Positions 8,801 to 17,952 are shown, counted from the first letter of the stretch. The stretch is 64,000 bases of DNA from Gammaproteobacteria bacterium (GCA_028821195.1 JAPPHB010000085.1:4580-68579); one strand, 5' to 3'. Numbers and translations are program-made. Notes: a model not told the origin generated them from the sequence alone.

Positions 8801-9034
8801 TCCTACAAGGACCACGACGAAGAGGGCAGCGAGGCCGAGAACATCGACAGCTTCCTGACGCTGGACGCCACCGCGCTCTGGCGCCCCTCGAGAGGCTTCG
8901 GAGTTTCCCTCTCGCTGCTGAACCTGTTCGATACCCCGCCGCCCTACGTGAAGTGGGAGCAGTCCTTCGACGGCTTCACCCACAGCGCCAAGGGGCGGCG
9001 CATCAAGCTGTCGGCGACGTACCGGGTGTTCTGA
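5831..9034 (+). CDS. TonB-dependent outer-membrane receptor with carboxypeptidase-regulatory N-domain
   Basis: The likely start is the ATG at 5831, because AAGGAGG (5815-5821) is 9 nt away; the in-frame ATG at 5822 touches this site. The 1067-residue product has a signal peptide ending in SAQ (~29), a carboxypeptidase-regulatory-like Ig domain (SIEGTVTD...GAVTDADGRYSI, about 32-115), a plug domain containing NLRGLG, LVLLNGRR and AIYGSDAVAGVANFL, and a long 22-strand-type barrel ending in TYRVF. It takes up a bulky substrate through the outer membrane, driven by TonB-ExbBD, none of which is in the window. The regulatory N-domain and long barrel resemble SusC-like and siderophore/vitamin receptors; substrate unknown. 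It stands alone, facing the minus-strand VPS10 gene. Confidence 0.93.
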   Translation: MGRWLSGSPRVLFMLALVGTLPAIPVSAQSAGSIEGTVTDIADGRPIAGAQVFIEALGIGAVTDADGRYSIQDVPAGAHQLSTNILGYLAATEGVTVAPGEATTVDLQLSFTALELDEVVVTGTSVEAAATELPYSVAVAARRKLEEQGFPLVTEFFKALGVSHGVVGERQSWYNANEIAAVPETVANVNLRGLGASRTLVLLNGRRQVYLPARLIGGRYVDINAFPSIAIDRIEVLKEGASAIYGSDAVAGVANFLTRGDFEGTEVTASHEYFAGAGDSNVAGIVGRRLGDRAHAVLSAEYLTRQQLTPEDRDWALRRYEPGAGAWSWTGNPGAFLTPYTSGMESAEDLVATLSGAHFSDDDIFIDPACLDFGGYLESYTCRFRYQPWDNLLEQSNHFRAFAEINGEVGDNSSYHIEGLWAEATTPAWVTTPSFPPISPYDGLQIVPPQNPGRQAFCQQHAARVGFMGSGDCMENDWYFFGRLVGHSGPGRTLERNSRTQRVSASLDTGLDAFEGHDNRLNLAVSYSGSSGNVNQPAEYAYRKFLAFRGYGGPDCGVDVVADPSSPSGMALGPTGGSMAGQGNCHFYNPFSNALQHSQQPGARFVSEANPDFLPGLANDPELIAWINEEVDVVSAADMVVFDATFSGSSGAAENYALGYQFRWFDVSADPNDAGNLNLNPCSVLGSTACLERAGPFTFTTGVYPYDASQTVHRFFGELPMHLADDRLHVQLAANYEFYNVASSFNPKMAIRYDVTDQFALRGSLQTTFRTPSVDDLNEDRTTALAYVNEAGVYKAVDTYGSEDLEPEQALTYNAGFVLSVADESGFVPVQFTADYWSYDFSDVIAVVPYNAITRLYHEGGGARDAIKGFVTCSDGRGTGTCDVTGIERIHVDLINWPGVKTSGLDFQLNARAQAGEGIFNAGLEATYTNKYSIEAVNVGGVDIAADSEGAGRLNKYNPIAPPIPSLKGRLFGSYGWSDYSVVGYVNYISSYKDHDEEGSEAENIDSFLTLDATALWRPSRGFGVSLSLLNLFDTPPPYVKWEQSFDGFTHSAKGRRIKLSATYRVF

Positions 9035-9075
9035 GGGGAGATCAGCCGCCAATCGCCCGGGGGCTGTAGAAGCCC

Positions 9076-9107
9076 GGCCGCGGCTGCCACCCGTGACAGC
9101 CGCGGCC
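9076..9107. terminator. Strong stem-loop between convergent genes
   Basis: GGCCGCGGCTG (9076-9086) pairs perfectly with CAGCCGCGGCC (9097-9107), an 11-bp stem with a 10-nt loop. A smaller hairpin, GGGCT-GTAGA-AGCCC, lies just before it (9061-9075). There is no T run, so termination may depend on stem strength alone. The position between two gene ends suits a bidirectional terminator. Confidence 0.7.
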
Positions 9108-9133
9108 TGCCCCTCGGCCCGGGATCCTCGGGT

Positions 9134-12100
9134 TCAGCGCCCCGCGCCGCCGTCCGAAATCGTCACCCGCAGCAACTGCTCCAGCCGTGTCACGTGCTCT
9201 TCCAGCGCCGTGTGGAGCTGGTCGTAGCGGACGATCGCGTCCTGGCCGGGTTCCTGGTCGGCGCGCGTCAGATTGCTGTACAGGTACTGCAACTGATCGA
9301 CGAGCATCGGCCGCGAGTAGCGGATCGGCGCCGTTACCAGCTCGCGCTCGATCGCCTCGATCTCGTCGGCGAGGCTGCCGCCTCCACGCTCCCGCGCCTC
9401 GTTGATGCGGTGCACCGCCAGCCGGCCCTCGCTCAGCGCGTCACGCGCCTGCAGGGCCAGCTCAATCTGCCGCTCCACCATCTGCACGCCGATCCCCTCG
9501 GCCGCGACGCGCGGATCCAGCATCACCTCGAAGCTGCGGCTCGCGCTCCAGTCGCCGGCCGCAAGGCGCGCCGTGTACATCCCCGGCGGCACCATCGGGC
9601 CACCCCGCCCCGACCGCGCCGGATTGGCATCCCACGGCCCCGGATGTGTCAGGTCCCACGTAAACCGGTGGGTCCCCGCGTCCGACGGCAGCCGCGGCGT
9701 GCCGAAGCGTTCCAGCCGCCACTCCCGCATCCCGGGCTCGGCGGGAACCGTGTATTCGCCGGGGCTCTCGCTCGAGAAGGAGCGCACGACCTCGCCGCTC
9801 GAATCCACGATGTCGAGCGTCACCGGACCCTGCGCGGGCGAGGCCAGCATGTAGTCGATGTTGGCGCCCGCCTGCGGGAACTCGGGCTCGTGGGGGAGCC
9901 CCCCGCCGAAGCCGGCACGGTAGCGCAACCGGTAGGCGTCCCGGATCCCGAACAGATGTGCGTCGGCGCTGGCAACCCGGTCGCCGAGCTCGTGCAGCGG
10001 CGTGAGGTTGTCCATGATCCAGAAGCCGCGACCCATTGTCGACAGCACCAGGTCGCCCTGCACCACCTTGATGTCCGTGATGGGGGTTCCCGGAAGGTTC
10101 AGTTGGAAGGGCTGCCAGGAGCCGCCGTCGTCGAACGAGATGAACATCCCGAACTCGGTGCCCAGGTAGAGCAGCCCCTCGCGGTCGGGATCCTCGCGCA
10201 CGACGCGCACGGGATGGTGGTTCGGCACGCCGTTGTCGCCGGTCGTGATCCGCGTCCAGGTCGCGCCGTAGTCGTCGGTGCGGTAGGTGTGCGGGGTGAA
10301 GTCGCCCATCATGTAGCGGAGGATCGCCACGTAGGCCTTGGCGGGGTCGTGATGCGATACCTCGATGGTCTGGACTCGCCCGTAGGGGCCCATGCCGGGG
10401 GGCGTCACGTCGTCCCAACTGCGGCCGTTGTCGCGGGTGACGTGCACGGGGCCGTCGTTGGCCCCCGCCCAGATCACACCCGGCTCCAGCACCGACTCCT
10501 GGATGTCGTAGAGGACGGAGAAGTGCTCCTCGCCGGTGACGTCGAGGGTGATCGGCGCACCCGAGACGACCTGCGTTTCGGGGGTGAAGGCGGTGAGGTC
10601 GGGCGAGATGGTCTCCCAGAGCTGGCCGCCGTTGGTGGAGACGTGAACGAACTGCGAGCCGTGGTAGACCTTGTTGGGGTCGTGAGGCGAGACGTGGATG
10701 GGGACGACGCGCTGGAAGCGGTACTCCAGGTCGCGCGGGTTGTGCCCGTAAAGGTTTCCGAAACCGACGTAGTACTGCGCCTCCTGTCCCGTGCGCCGGT
10801 TATAGAGCCCGAAACGGCCCTTGCAGTTGGCGTAGACGATATCCGGATCACCGGGCTTGGGCACCACCGGACCAGTCTCGCAGCCCCCGTGGGCCTCCCA
10901 GGTCGACTGTGAGCCGCCGGGCTCCGAGCGTTCGGGCAGGCCGGGCACCGAGATGGTCGAGTTGTCCTGCTGGCCCGCGTAGAGGCGGTAGGGGAAGTCG
11001 TCGGACACGTCCACCTGGTAGAGTTCGGCGGTGGGCTGGTTGAGCTGTGTGGACCAGGTCCTGCCGCCGTCGAGCGAGACGTTGGCGCCACCATCGTTCG
11101 ACTGGATCAGGATGTCCGGGTTCTCCGGGTTGATCCACATGTCGTGGTTGTCGCCGTGCGGCGTCCGCTCGGAGTTCCAGGTCACGCCCCCGTCGACGGA
11201 TTTCCAGTGGCCCTCGGCCATGCCCCAGAGGATGTCGGGGTCGGTGGGATGCCCCTCGAGGTTGTTGTAGTAGAACGGCCGGTTGCGGATCGGCTGGAAG
11301 TCGGTGACCTGCCGCCAGGTGGCGCCGCGGTCGTCGGAGCGGTAGACGCCGCCGGCGTCGGCGGGCGCCTCGATGAGCACGTACACGCGGTCGGGATCGG
11401 CCGCGCTGACCGCGAGGTCGGACTTGCCGCGCAGGCCGGTGGGGAGCCCGTCGGTCGCGCGGTCCCAGCTGTCGCCGCCGTCGCGCGAAATGAAGACGCC
11501 GCCCTGCATGCCGCCCGAGATGATCGTCCAGGGCTTGCGCTCGGTCTGCCACATGCTGGCGTAGATGGTGTTCGGGTCGTCGGGCGCGAACTCCAGGTCG
11601 ACGGCGCCGGTGCTGTCCGAGACGAAGAGCACGTTCTCCCAGCTTGCGCCGCCGTCGCTGCTGCGGTAGACGCCCCGCTCGTCATTCGGCGCGAAGGGAT
11701 TGCCGATGGCCGCGACGTACACGAGGTCGGGGTCGTCCGGGTGGATGAGGATCGCCCCGGAATTCCCGGTGGCCCCGAGGCCGATGTGCTCCCACGTGGC
11801 CCCGGCGTCGGTGGACTTGTAGACCCCGTCGCCGATGATGACGTTGCTGCGGAGGCCGTCCGAGCCGGTCGACACGTAGACGATGTTCGGGTCCGAATCG
11901 GCGACGCGGATCGCGCCGATCGAGCCGGTGCCGAAGTAGTCGTCCGAGATGTTGTGCCAGCTGTGGCCGTAGTCGGTGGTCTTCCACACGCCGCCGCCCG
12001 TGGCGCCCATGTAGAAGGTGGAGGCCTGGTCGACGTGGCCGGCGACGGCGGTGACGCGGCCGCCGCGGGAGGGGCCGACGTAGCGGTAGCGCAGGCTTCC

Positions 12101-12241
12101 GAAGAGGTCGTCGCTAAAGGCCGTGGCGCCGTTCGGTGCGGTGGCGCCGCCGTCCTGGGCGGCGAGGGGAGGGGGTGGGAGAAGGACCGCGCTGGTGGCT
12201 GCGGCGGCGATCAGGGTCGTGATGGTCAGGAGCCTTCTCAT
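9134..12241 (-). CDS. Secreted VPS10/sortilin-like (BNR-repeat) beta-propeller protein
   Basis: The ATG at 12241 begins a 1035-residue product with a signal peptide (MRRLLTITTLIAAAA..., cleavage near LAAQ). It is filled with BNR/Asp-box repeats of the S.DGG.(S/T)W type: KSTDAGATW, RSSDGGASW, SRDGGDSW, RSDDRGATW, KSVDGGVTW, SLDGGRTW and others through about residue 720. A C-terminal region follows with FlgD-like/Ig-type sequence (RFTWDLTHPGP) and a helical tail. Proteins of this type are often called glycosyl hydrolases or sortilin-like, but no catalytic residue can be named. It is the last gene of a minus-strand run with the PQQ dehydrogenase and has a paralogue at 60030-63128. Confidence 0.85.
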   Translation of the reverse strand: MRRLLTITTLIAAAATSAVLLPPPPLAAQDGGATAPNGATAFSDDLFGSLRYRYVGPSRGGRVTAVAGHVDQASTFYMGATGGGVWKTTDYGHSWHNISDDYFGTGSIGAIRVADSDPNIVYVSTGSDGLRSNVIIGDGVYKSTDAGATWEHIGLGATGNSGAILIHPDDPDLVYVAAIGNPFAPNDERGVYRSSDGGASWENVLFVSDSTGAVDLEFAPDDPNTIYASMWQTERKPWTIISGGMQGGVFISRDGGDSWDRATDGLPTGLRGKSDLAVSAADPDRVYVLIEAPADAGGVYRSDDRGATWRQVTDFQPIRNRPFYYNNLEGHPTDPDILWGMAEGHWKSVDGGVTWNSERTPHGDNHDMWINPENPDILIQSNDGGANVSLDGGRTWSTQLNQPTAELYQVDVSDDFPYRLYAGQQDNSTISVPGLPERSEPGGSQSTWEAHGGCETGPVVPKPGDPDIVYANCKGRFGLYNRRTGQEAQYYVGFGNLYGHNPRDLEYRFQRVVPIHVSPHDPNKVYHGSQFVHVSTNGGQLWETISPDLTAFTPETQVVSGAPITLDVTGEEHFSVLYDIQESVLEPGVIWAGANDGPVHVTRDNGRSWDDVTPPGMGPYGRVQTIEVSHHDPAKAYVAILRYMMGDFTPHTYRTDDYGATWTRITTGDNGVPNHHPVRVVREDPDREGLLYLGTEFGMFISFDDGGSWQPFQLNLPGTPITDIKVVQGDLVLSTMGRGFWIMDNLTPLHELGDRVASADAHLFGIRDAYRLRYRAGFGGGLPHEPEFPQAGANIDYMLASPAQGPVTLDIVDSSGEVVRSFSSESPGEYTVPAEPGMREWRLERFGTPRLPSDAGTHRFTWDLTHPGPWDANPARSGRGGPMVPPGMYTARLAAGDWSASRSFEVMLDPRVAAEGIGVQMVERQIELALQARDALSEGRLAVHRINEARERGGGSLADEIEAIERELVTAPIRYSRPMLVDQLQYLYSNLTRADQEPGQDAIVRYDQLHTALEEHVTRLEQLLRVTISDGGAGR

Positions 12242-12295
12242 CAGGGTCTCTCTCGGTTTGGGGCGAGGGTCGCAATTTGCCGGTTGTTGAAACGG

Positions 12296-12312
12296 CCGGG
12301 CGTGCCGCCCGG
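12296..12312. terminator. Hairpin downstream of the PQQ dehydrogenase gene
   Basis: CCGGGCG (12296-12302), loop TGC, CGCCCGG (12306-12312): a 7-bp GC stem with a tight loop. It lies between the PQQ gene end and the VPS10-like gene start. It has no T run and could act as a weak terminator or attenuator. Confidence 0.4.
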
Positions 12313-12371
12313 ACATGCATCAGAATGCGAAACTAACGCATGTCGGGCGAGCCCTGCCGGTTCGCCGCGTG

Positions 12372-14582
12372 CTAGCGCGCGGCGCGCAGCTTGAAGACGT
12401 AGAGGGCGTTTCCGGATGTGGGATGGCGGATCTCCGGGGCCAGCAGGCGTGGGACGATGCGGGGGCTGCCGCCGCCGAGGCCGGTGCTGACGGCCAGGTA
12501 CTGCTCGCCCCTGATGGAGAACGTCACGGGGAAGCCCTGGACCGATGTCCCCAGCCGGGTTTCCCACAGCACGTCGCCGGTCGCCACGTCGTAGGCGCGG
12601 AAGTACCGGTCGACGTCGCCTGCGAACGCGAGACCACCACCGGTGGTGAGGGCTGCGGTGAGGAAGGAGGCGCGCTGTTCGACGCTCCACACCTCTTCGA
12701 GGGTGCGCACGTCGTAAGCAGCCAGCTTGCCCAGTCGGCCGTCGGTGCCGGGCATCTCGGCCCAGTCGCGGTCGGCGCCGGTGCCGCCCGAACCCACCTC
12801 CATGACGATCTCGCGGCCGGAGATCTCGAGACAGCTCTGCGAGAGCGGGGTGACGAGCAGGCTCGTCTCCGGGCTGTATGCCATCGCGTGCCAGTTGTGG
12901 CCGCCCGCCGTGCTGGGGCAGACCGAGATCCACTCGCCCACTTCGGCCTTCATGATGTCGGCGCGGTAGGTGACCTCGCCGGTTTCGGGGTCGATGTGAT
13001 CGAAGACGTTCTGGTACACGGTCTCGCCGTGCGCGAGGAATTCGCCCGTCTCGCGGTCCAGCTTCCAGAAGATGCCGTGCTTGCCGATGGCGAAGAGGAG
13101 CCTGCGGCCGTCGACATCCACGAGCATCTGCTCGAAGGACTCGTCCAGGTCGAGCGCCTCGCCCGGGACGTGCTGGCGATACCAGGCCAGGGAGCCGTCG
13201 GCTGCGTTCATGGCCAGCGTGGAACTGGTGTAGAGCGCGGGGTCGGTGGCGGAGAGGCCGCGGCTGGCGGGCACCCAGGGCTTGGCCTGGGCGGTGCCCC
13301 AGTAGATGAGCCCGAGCGCCGGGTCGTAGCTGCCGGTGGTCCACGCGTCCCCGCCGCCCCGCAGGTGGAGGGGAAGATCGCCCCAGGTGTCGCCCCCGGG
13401 TTCTCCCGGGCGCGCGATGGTGTAGGTGCGCCACACCTCCTCCCCGGTGTCGGCGTCGTGCGCGGTGATGAAGCAGCTGTCCTCGTAGAAGCGCCCGCAC
13501 CCGTTGATGCCGTTGACCACCAGCCCCTCCACCACCAGTGGGCCCGCGACGTTGGTGTAGCCCTTGCGCGGGTCGGCCACCTGGGTGTCCCACACGGTCT
13601 TGCCGGTGCGCGCGTCGAGGGCGACCACGCTGGCATCCCTCGTGGCCAGGAACACCTTGTCCTGATAGAGGGCCAGGTTGCGCATCTGGTTGAATCCGCC
13701 CGCGCGGATGTGGTCGGGGAACTGGCGGCGGTACTCCCAGAGCAGGTCGCCGGTGGCGGCGTCGAGCGCCTGGATGATGTTGCCCGGGTTGGCGAGGAAC
13801 ATGATCCCGTCGAGCACCAGCGGGGTGGGCTGGCTGGTCCCGTCGGCCATGGCCCACACCCAGGCCAGCTCGAGGTCGGCGACGTTCTCGCGCCGGATCT
13901 GGTCGAGCGGGCTGTACCCCCAGGCGTCGTAGGTGCGCCGGTACATGAGCCAGTCGGCCGGGTCGGGGTCGCGCAGCATGGCGTCGGTCACGGGGGTGAG
14001 CGGGCCGATGCCGCCCTCCACGGTGGTGAGGCCGGTGGCGCGTACCAGTTCCCCGGTGGGGATTGCGGGCCGGTTGGCGGCGGGAGCGGGTTCAGCGGCG
14101 GGAGCGGGCTCAGCGGCGGCAGACATCTCCCCCGCCAGCACATCCCCGATCGCCTGCTCGGACCCCAGCAAGCCCTGGTCGGCCGCCGCCCCGTTGGCCG
14201 AGAGCAGGAAGGCGGTCACAGCCAGGTACTGCGCCTCGGTCAGGGTGCCGGGCTCTTCCGGCGGCATGTCGCGCACTACCGCCAGCAGCTCGTGGAGCGG
14301 TGCCGTCCGCCAGGCGGCGAGGAAGTTCCGGCCCGCCAGCTCGGGCGCCTCGAAGTCGCCGCTCAGATCGGCGCGGTGGCATTCCGCGCACGAGCGATCG
14401 TAGACCCCGCGCCCGGCCTCGACCTGCTCGGGAACCAGTCGCACCGCCTCCTGCGCGGCGAGTGGGGCAGCCAAGGCGAGCGGAGTGGCCAGGGCGAGCG
14501 CAGCGAGCGGTGAGCTGACCGGGGCCAAAGTCGCCGCGCGACATGTCTCGCCCCGTGTAATACGCCCGAAACGCTCCATCAT
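12372..14582 (-). CDS. PQQ-dependent dehydrogenase with N-terminal cytochrome c domain
   Basis: A 736-residue periplasmic quinohaemoprotein. After a signal sequence (hydrophobic core about 27-43, ending LAAQ) comes a cytochrome c domain with CAECH (65-69) and probable distal Met106 (RDMPPEEPG). An Ala/Glu/Pro linker with AEPAPA repeats (about 150-170) leads to an eight-bladed PQQ propeller (about 200-736) with blade motifs such as [28 protein letters not shown] and [24 protein letters not shown] probably holds the catalytic acid. Most quinohaemoprotein alcohol dehydrogenases carry the cytochrome at the C-terminus, so the order here is less usual. Substrate is unknown (alcohol, aldehyde or sugar). 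The start is uncertain: ATG 14582, ATG 14579 or TTG 14528. It lies 57 nt after the DUF4159 gene. Confidence 0.88.
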   Translation of the reverse strand: MMERFGRITRGETCRAATLAPVSSPLAALALATPLALAAPLAAQEAVRLVPEQVEAGRGVYDRSCAECHRADLSGDFEAPELAGRNFLAAWRTAPLHELLAVVRDMPPEEPGTLTEAQYLAVTAFLLSANGAAADQGLLGSEQAIGDVLAGEMSAAAEPAPAAEPAPAANRPAIPTGELVRATGLTTVEGGIGPLTPVTDAMLRDPDPADWLMYRRTYDAWGYSPLDQIRRENVADLELAWVWAMADGTSQPTPLVLDGIMFLANPGNIIQALDAATGDLLWEYRRQFPDHIRAGGFNQMRNLALYQDKVFLATRDASVVALDARTGKTVWDTQVADPRKGYTNVAGPLVVEGLVVNGINGCGRFYEDSCFITAHDADTGEEVWRTYTIARPGEPGGDTWGDLPLHLRGGGDAWTTGSYDPALGLIYWGTAQAKPWVPASRGLSATDPALYTSSTLAMNAADGSLAWYRQHVPGEALDLDESFEQMLVDVDGRRLLFAIGKHGIFWKLDRETGEFLAHGETVYQNVFDHIDPETGEVTYRADIMKAEVGEWISVCPSTAGGHNWHAMAYSPETSLLVTPLSQSCLEISGREIVMEVGSGGTGADRDWAEMPGTDGRLGKLAAYDVRTLEEVWSVEQRASFLTAALTTGGGLAFAGDVDRYFRAYDVATGDVLWETRLGTSVQGFPVTFSIRGEQYLAVSTGLGGGSPRIVPRLLAPEIRHPTSGNALYVFKLRAAR

Positions 14583-14585
14583 ATC

Positions 14586-14625
14586 ATCAGTAGATATCAG
14601 TAATATTCACCAGTAATCATCAGTA
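14586..14625 (-). promoter_or_regulatory. Three TACTGAT repeats before the PQQ dehydrogenase gene
   Basis: On the minus strand TACTGAT occurs three times (plus-strand ATCAGTA at 14586-14592, 14596-14602, 14619-14625), with a partial fourth (TGATTACTG). They sit in the 57-nt AT-rich gap just upstream of the start codon. No ribosome-binding site is visible there. They may be a regulator site or simply low-complexity DNA. Confidence 0.4.
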
Positions 14626-14639
14626 CACCGCCAGGTCGG

Positions 14640-15539
14640 TCAGTGCGTCAGCGCGTACAGCACGATGTTGATGCCGAGAGCATACGACTCCGGGGAGAAC
14701 CGGAAGAAGAACGCCTCGTCCTCTCCCTCGCGCTCCCAGCCGTCGGCGATGTCGGTGTTGTGGGTCATGACCACCATCGCTCGCCCTTCCTCGTCGAAGA
14801 TCGCGCGGAAGTGCACTTCGGCGCTCTCGAACCCGCGCTCGGATGTCGCCTGCCGCCCGGTCCGGTACCAGTACTGGATCGAGGGTACCTGGGGTACGTC
14901 GCGCACCTGGTACAGCCCGTTCAGCAGCAGGTGGTCGCTCGGCACGTCCTGGATGAAGTGATCGGGGAGCACCTCGCGCATGGTCTGTTCCCAGTGCTGC
15001 CAGGCGCGGTCGCCCCAGAAATCGTCCACGTACAGAAAGCCGCCCTTGAGGAGATAGGTGCGCAGGCGCTCGATCTCCTCGGGGTCGAAGCCGACCGTTC
15101 CCACATCCGACATGAAGACGAAGGGACACTTGAAGATCTCGTCGTCCTCCAGCGTCACCACCGCGTAGAAGGGCTCGCCGTTCTCGGAGCGGCTGACCGC
15201 GCTGGTGGTGAGCTGGGAGAAGCGCAGGGAGAAGTTGGCGTCGGAGTTGGGATAGTCCGTGCGCCATCCCTGGCCAAGCGCCTCGTTGCGCACGCTGCGG
15301 TAGGCGATGCGGCAGAAGGTGAAGCCGAACTCGGCCGCCTCCCCGGGGTTGGCCATGGGCGCGCGCCGGGACCAGCCGCGTCCCCAGCGCTGCGCGCTCG
15401 CCGGGCTGGGAAGGACCGCCAGGGCAACCGTCCATGCCGTGGCCAGGACGAGCGCCCACATGCGCGCCCGGGTCGACCGGACGGCCGCCGTCGACGGGAC
15501 AGCCGCCCTGGCGGCGCGAAGCGCGGCCCGGTCGTGCAT
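14640..15539 (-). CDS. Exported DUF4159-domain protein
   Basis: A 299-residue product with a basic N-region and a signal helix at about 27-49 (WALVLATAWTVALAVLPSPASAQ, Sec-type). The mature part matches DUF4159 in pattern: FTFCRIAYRSVR, YPNSDANF, a Rossmann-like core FVFMSDVGTVGFDPEEIERLR, then LLKGGFLYVDDFWG and MVVMTHNTDIADGWE. The family resembles a class I glutamine-amidotransferase-like fold with no known activity. Elsewhere it is often found beside MoxR/Bat clusters. Here it sits between a TPR gene (16-nt gap) and a PQQ dehydrogenase, so a role in that oxidation system is possible. Confidence 0.85.
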   Translation of the reverse strand: MHDRAALRAARAAVPSTAAVRSTRARMWALVLATAWTVALAVLPSPASAQRWGRGWSRRAPMANPGEAAEFGFTFCRIAYRSVRNEALGQGWRTDYPNSDANFSLRFSQLTTSAVSRSENGEPFYAVVTLEDDEIFKCPFVFMSDVGTVGFDPEEIERLRTYLLKGGFLYVDDFWGDRAWQHWEQTMREVLPDHFIQDVPSDHLLLNGLYQVRDVPQVPSIQYWYRTGRQATSERGFESAEVHFRAIFDEEGRAMVVMTHNTDIADGWEREGEDEAFFFRFSPESYALGINIVLYALTH

Positions 15540-15555
15540 CAGAAGAGAGCCCGCA

Positions 15556-17193
15556 TCAGAAGCGTGCCGACATCAGCCAGACATCCGCGTTGGCCCAGTA
15601 TTCCATGCGCTCGGCCAGCGTCTCGTCGGCTTCCGCGTCCCGGCCCTGGGCCCGGAGCGCCCGCTCCAGCCCGAAGAGCGACCAGCCGTTGTGCGGATGG
15701 TCTTCGAGCGCGGCGCGGAACACCTCTTCGGCGTCCGCATGGCGTCCGGCATCGTTGAGGATGGCGCCCAGCCAGTGGCGCGCCGCGAAGTTGAGGGGCT
15801 CGGGCTCGTCGTAGCGGAGCCCGTCCTCGACTTCGATCGCTGCCTCGAGCACGCGCACGGCCCCGTCGACATCGCCTTCGGCGGCGAACATCTCGCCCTC
15901 GAGGATCCCGCCCACGATGGTGATCAGGTCCACCGCGGAGTGGCCGCGGAACGGTGCCTCATCCTCGAGCGCGCCGCGCGCCTCCTTCAGCCGCTCCATG
16001 TAGAACGCGGCGCTGTCGGGCCGTTCCATGCGCAGATAGGCGAATCCGCGTCCGAAGTCCCAGAACCCGGCGAAGAGCGGCTGCTCGGGGCGTTCATCGA
16101 TTGCCAACACATCCTCCCAGTAGCCGAAGCGGACGCCGGTGAGCGACTCGTAGAAGTTGCCGCCCGACACCAGCTTGCCGTAGTTGCGAGAGGCCTGCAT
16201 GGCGACCGCGCCCTCGCCCGCCATGGAGGCCGCGAAGAGCAGCATGTGCAGGTTGTGCGACGGGTAGATGGCGTAGCCCAGGTCGTGGTTGGCCTTCTGA
16301 TCGGAGTGCCACGCGTGCGTGTTGGCGATCACCGCGTCGTGCCAGCGCCCGATCCGGTTGTAGGTGTGCGAGGGCATGTGCTGGATGTGGCTCGCACCGG
16401 GGATCGACTGGCCGAGATGGTCCGCGCAGGCCTCTGCCTTGCCGGGGCTGGTGGTGGGTTCGGTGGCGTGAACGTAGAGGTGGCAGGCGCCCGGGTGGGC
16501 GATGTTCAGCGCGAGGGTCTGCTCGAGCACCCGATGGATCTTCTGCACCTCGGGGTTCTCGATGTCCCAGTAGCCGCGCCGGGGCTGGAGCAGCATGAGC
16601 GACTCGCCGAAGAAGGTGCCGACCTCGATGTCGCGGGGATGCGCCTCCCACACCTTCTCCATGGCGGCCGCGTAGGCCTTGTCCAGCTCCAGGCGCTGGT
16701 CGTCGCCCTCGTGCTCGGGCGCGTAGCGGACGATCATCGCGTCGATGAGGGCCCGCTCGACGTCGGTGCCGGATTCCGCCGCCAGCTCCTTCGCCTTGTG
16801 GATGGCGGCGTAGGCGGTGGGGGCGTCTTCGGGGAGCATCGCGCCGTTCAGGTAGCGGCCCAGCGACCACGCCTCGCCGAAGTAGCACATGGCGCACTCG
16901 GGATCGTGGCGCTGCGCTTCCTTGAAGGAGCGGTTCGCGTCCGAAGGCGTAAAGGCGTACATGAGCTGCATGCCCTGCGTGAAGTACGCCTGCGCTGCTT
17001 CGGAGTCGGTGGTGATGGTGCGCGAGTAGGGCCCGAGGGCCGAAGAAACGAGCAGAACCTCTTCGCCGTCCGGAGCCGGACCAGGCCCGTGCTCGTCGTG
17101 TTGGGCGGAAAGGGGCGCCGGTGCCAGAGCGAGCAGGACCGGCGCGGTGCTACAGATGCAGGCGAGAACGAGGCGAAGGTGTTTCCGGGTCAT
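15556..17193 (-). CDS. Exported tetratricopeptide-repeat protein
   Basis: The ATG at 17193 has AGGAGG 7 nt upstream. The 545-residue product starts with a signal peptide (HLRLVLACICSTAPVLLALAPAPLSAQ). TPR-like helical pairs are seen near residues 60-90 (AQAYFTQGMQLMYAF...) and in the C-terminal third (HWLGAILNDAGRHADAEEVFRAAL, WSLFGLERALRAQGRDAEAD). The middle is rich in His and Cys (CAMCYFGEAWSLG; HLYVHATEP; ASHIQHMPSHTYNRIGRWHDA), spaced in a way that could bind a metal. Proteins with this layout are of unknown function. It is the first long gene of the run that leads into DUF4159, PQQ dehydrogenase and VPS10 genes. Confidence 0.82.
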   Translation of the reverse strand: MTRKHLRLVLACICSTAPVLLALAPAPLSAQHDEHGPGPAPDGEEVLLVSSALGPYSRTITTDSEAAQAYFTQGMQLMYAFTPSDANRSFKEAQRHDPECAMCYFGEAWSLGRYLNGAMLPEDAPTAYAAIHKAKELAAESGTDVERALIDAMIVRYAPEHEGDDQRLELDKAYAAAMEKVWEAHPRDIEVGTFFGESLMLLQPRRGYWDIENPEVQKIHRVLEQTLALNIAHPGACHLYVHATEPTTSPGKAEACADHLGQSIPGASHIQHMPSHTYNRIGRWHDAVIANTHAWHSDQKANHDLGYAIYPSHNLHMLLFAASMAGEGAVAMQASRNYGKLVSGGNFYESLTGVRFGYWEDVLAIDERPEQPLFAGFWDFGRGFAYLRMERPDSAAFYMERLKEARGALEDEAPFRGHSAVDLITIVGGILEGEMFAAEGDVDGAVRVLEAAIEVEDGLRYDEPEPLNFAARHWLGAILNDAGRHADAEEVFRAALEDHPHNGWSLFGLERALRAQGRDAEADETLAERMEYWANADVWLMSARF

Positions 17194-17303
17194 GGCGCAG
17201 CCTCCTGAGGATGAGTCCGATTCTCCTCGCAAACTGCCCCGATGGAGGGATGTGCGCCAGAGATGTGCCGATGGGACGCGCGCCGGTGCTGCGGCGTCTC
17301 GTC

Positions 17304-17828
17304 TCAGCGCCCGCGCGACCTGAGGTCGCGGTCGAAGTCCTCGAGATCCCGGTCGTAGTCCGTCGTCTCCCGGCGCGGGGCCTCGCGCATGCGCCCCCCG
17401 GCCCGGCGCTGGCGCTCGATCATGTCGTCCAGCCAGCGCTCCGCGGACTTGCTCTCGCGCCGCGCAAGGTCCTCGACCCGCTCGATGAGGGTATCGGCGT
17501 CGGATCCCAGCATGCGCCGCTCGCCGATTCCGGGGCCGGTCCCGGGCCGGTCCGGCCAGAGCAGCTCCCCCGTCTCGGCGAACCCCTTCGTGCTGTGCAG
17601 CCTGAGCCACCGGTCGAAGCGCGAGCACAGCCGGATGACGGCGTAGAAGCGCCGGGGACGCCTGCCGCCCCCGGCGATCATGTCGATCACGATCGCGATG
17701 ACCGACAGGCTCATCAGGACCGCATCCTTGACCCCGTCCAGCGCGAGCTTGACCTGGAAGACCACGAAATCGCGGAAGGCGACCGAGCGGGTGACGACGG
17801 GGAGGGAAGGGTTGCCGGGGTGGTTCAT
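17304..17828 (-). CDS. Hypothetical membrane-associated protein
   Basis: A 174-residue protein not recognised as a family member. One hydrophobic segment (about 36-54, DAVLMSLSVIAIVIDMIAG) is followed by a basic stretch (GGGRRPRRFYAVIRLCSRFDRW) and a charged C-terminal half (DTLIERVEDLARRESKSAERW) that is probably helical. The topology suggests one membrane anchor with a cytoplasmic or periplasmic helical tail. It lies 110 nt upstream of the TPR gene on the same strand and may share its transcript. Confidence 0.65.
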   Translation of the reverse strand: MNHPGNPSLPVVTRSVAFRDFVVFQVKLALDGVKDAVLMSLSVIAIVIDMIAGGGRRPRRFYAVIRLCSRFDRWLRLHSTKGFAETGELLWPDRPGTGPGIGERRMLGSDADTLIERVEDLARRESKSAERWLDDMIERQRRAGGRMREAPRRETTDYDRDLEDFDRDLRSRGR

Positions 17829-17952
17829 GGGGCATTCATGTTGGAGTCAGAAGAAGGCGTGCCGAGGACGACCCCTGCCAATGTCGTTGGGCCGCGGTCT
17901 CTACGCGAGCGATGCCTGCAGGTGTCGCCGGAAACCCCAGGGGAGGCACGAC

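Noticed and set aside
12315-14513. A 732-residue open frame on the plus strand opposite the PQQ dehydrogenase
   Set aside because: No signal, motif or ribosome-binding site; the minus-strand gene has haem and PQQ motifs.
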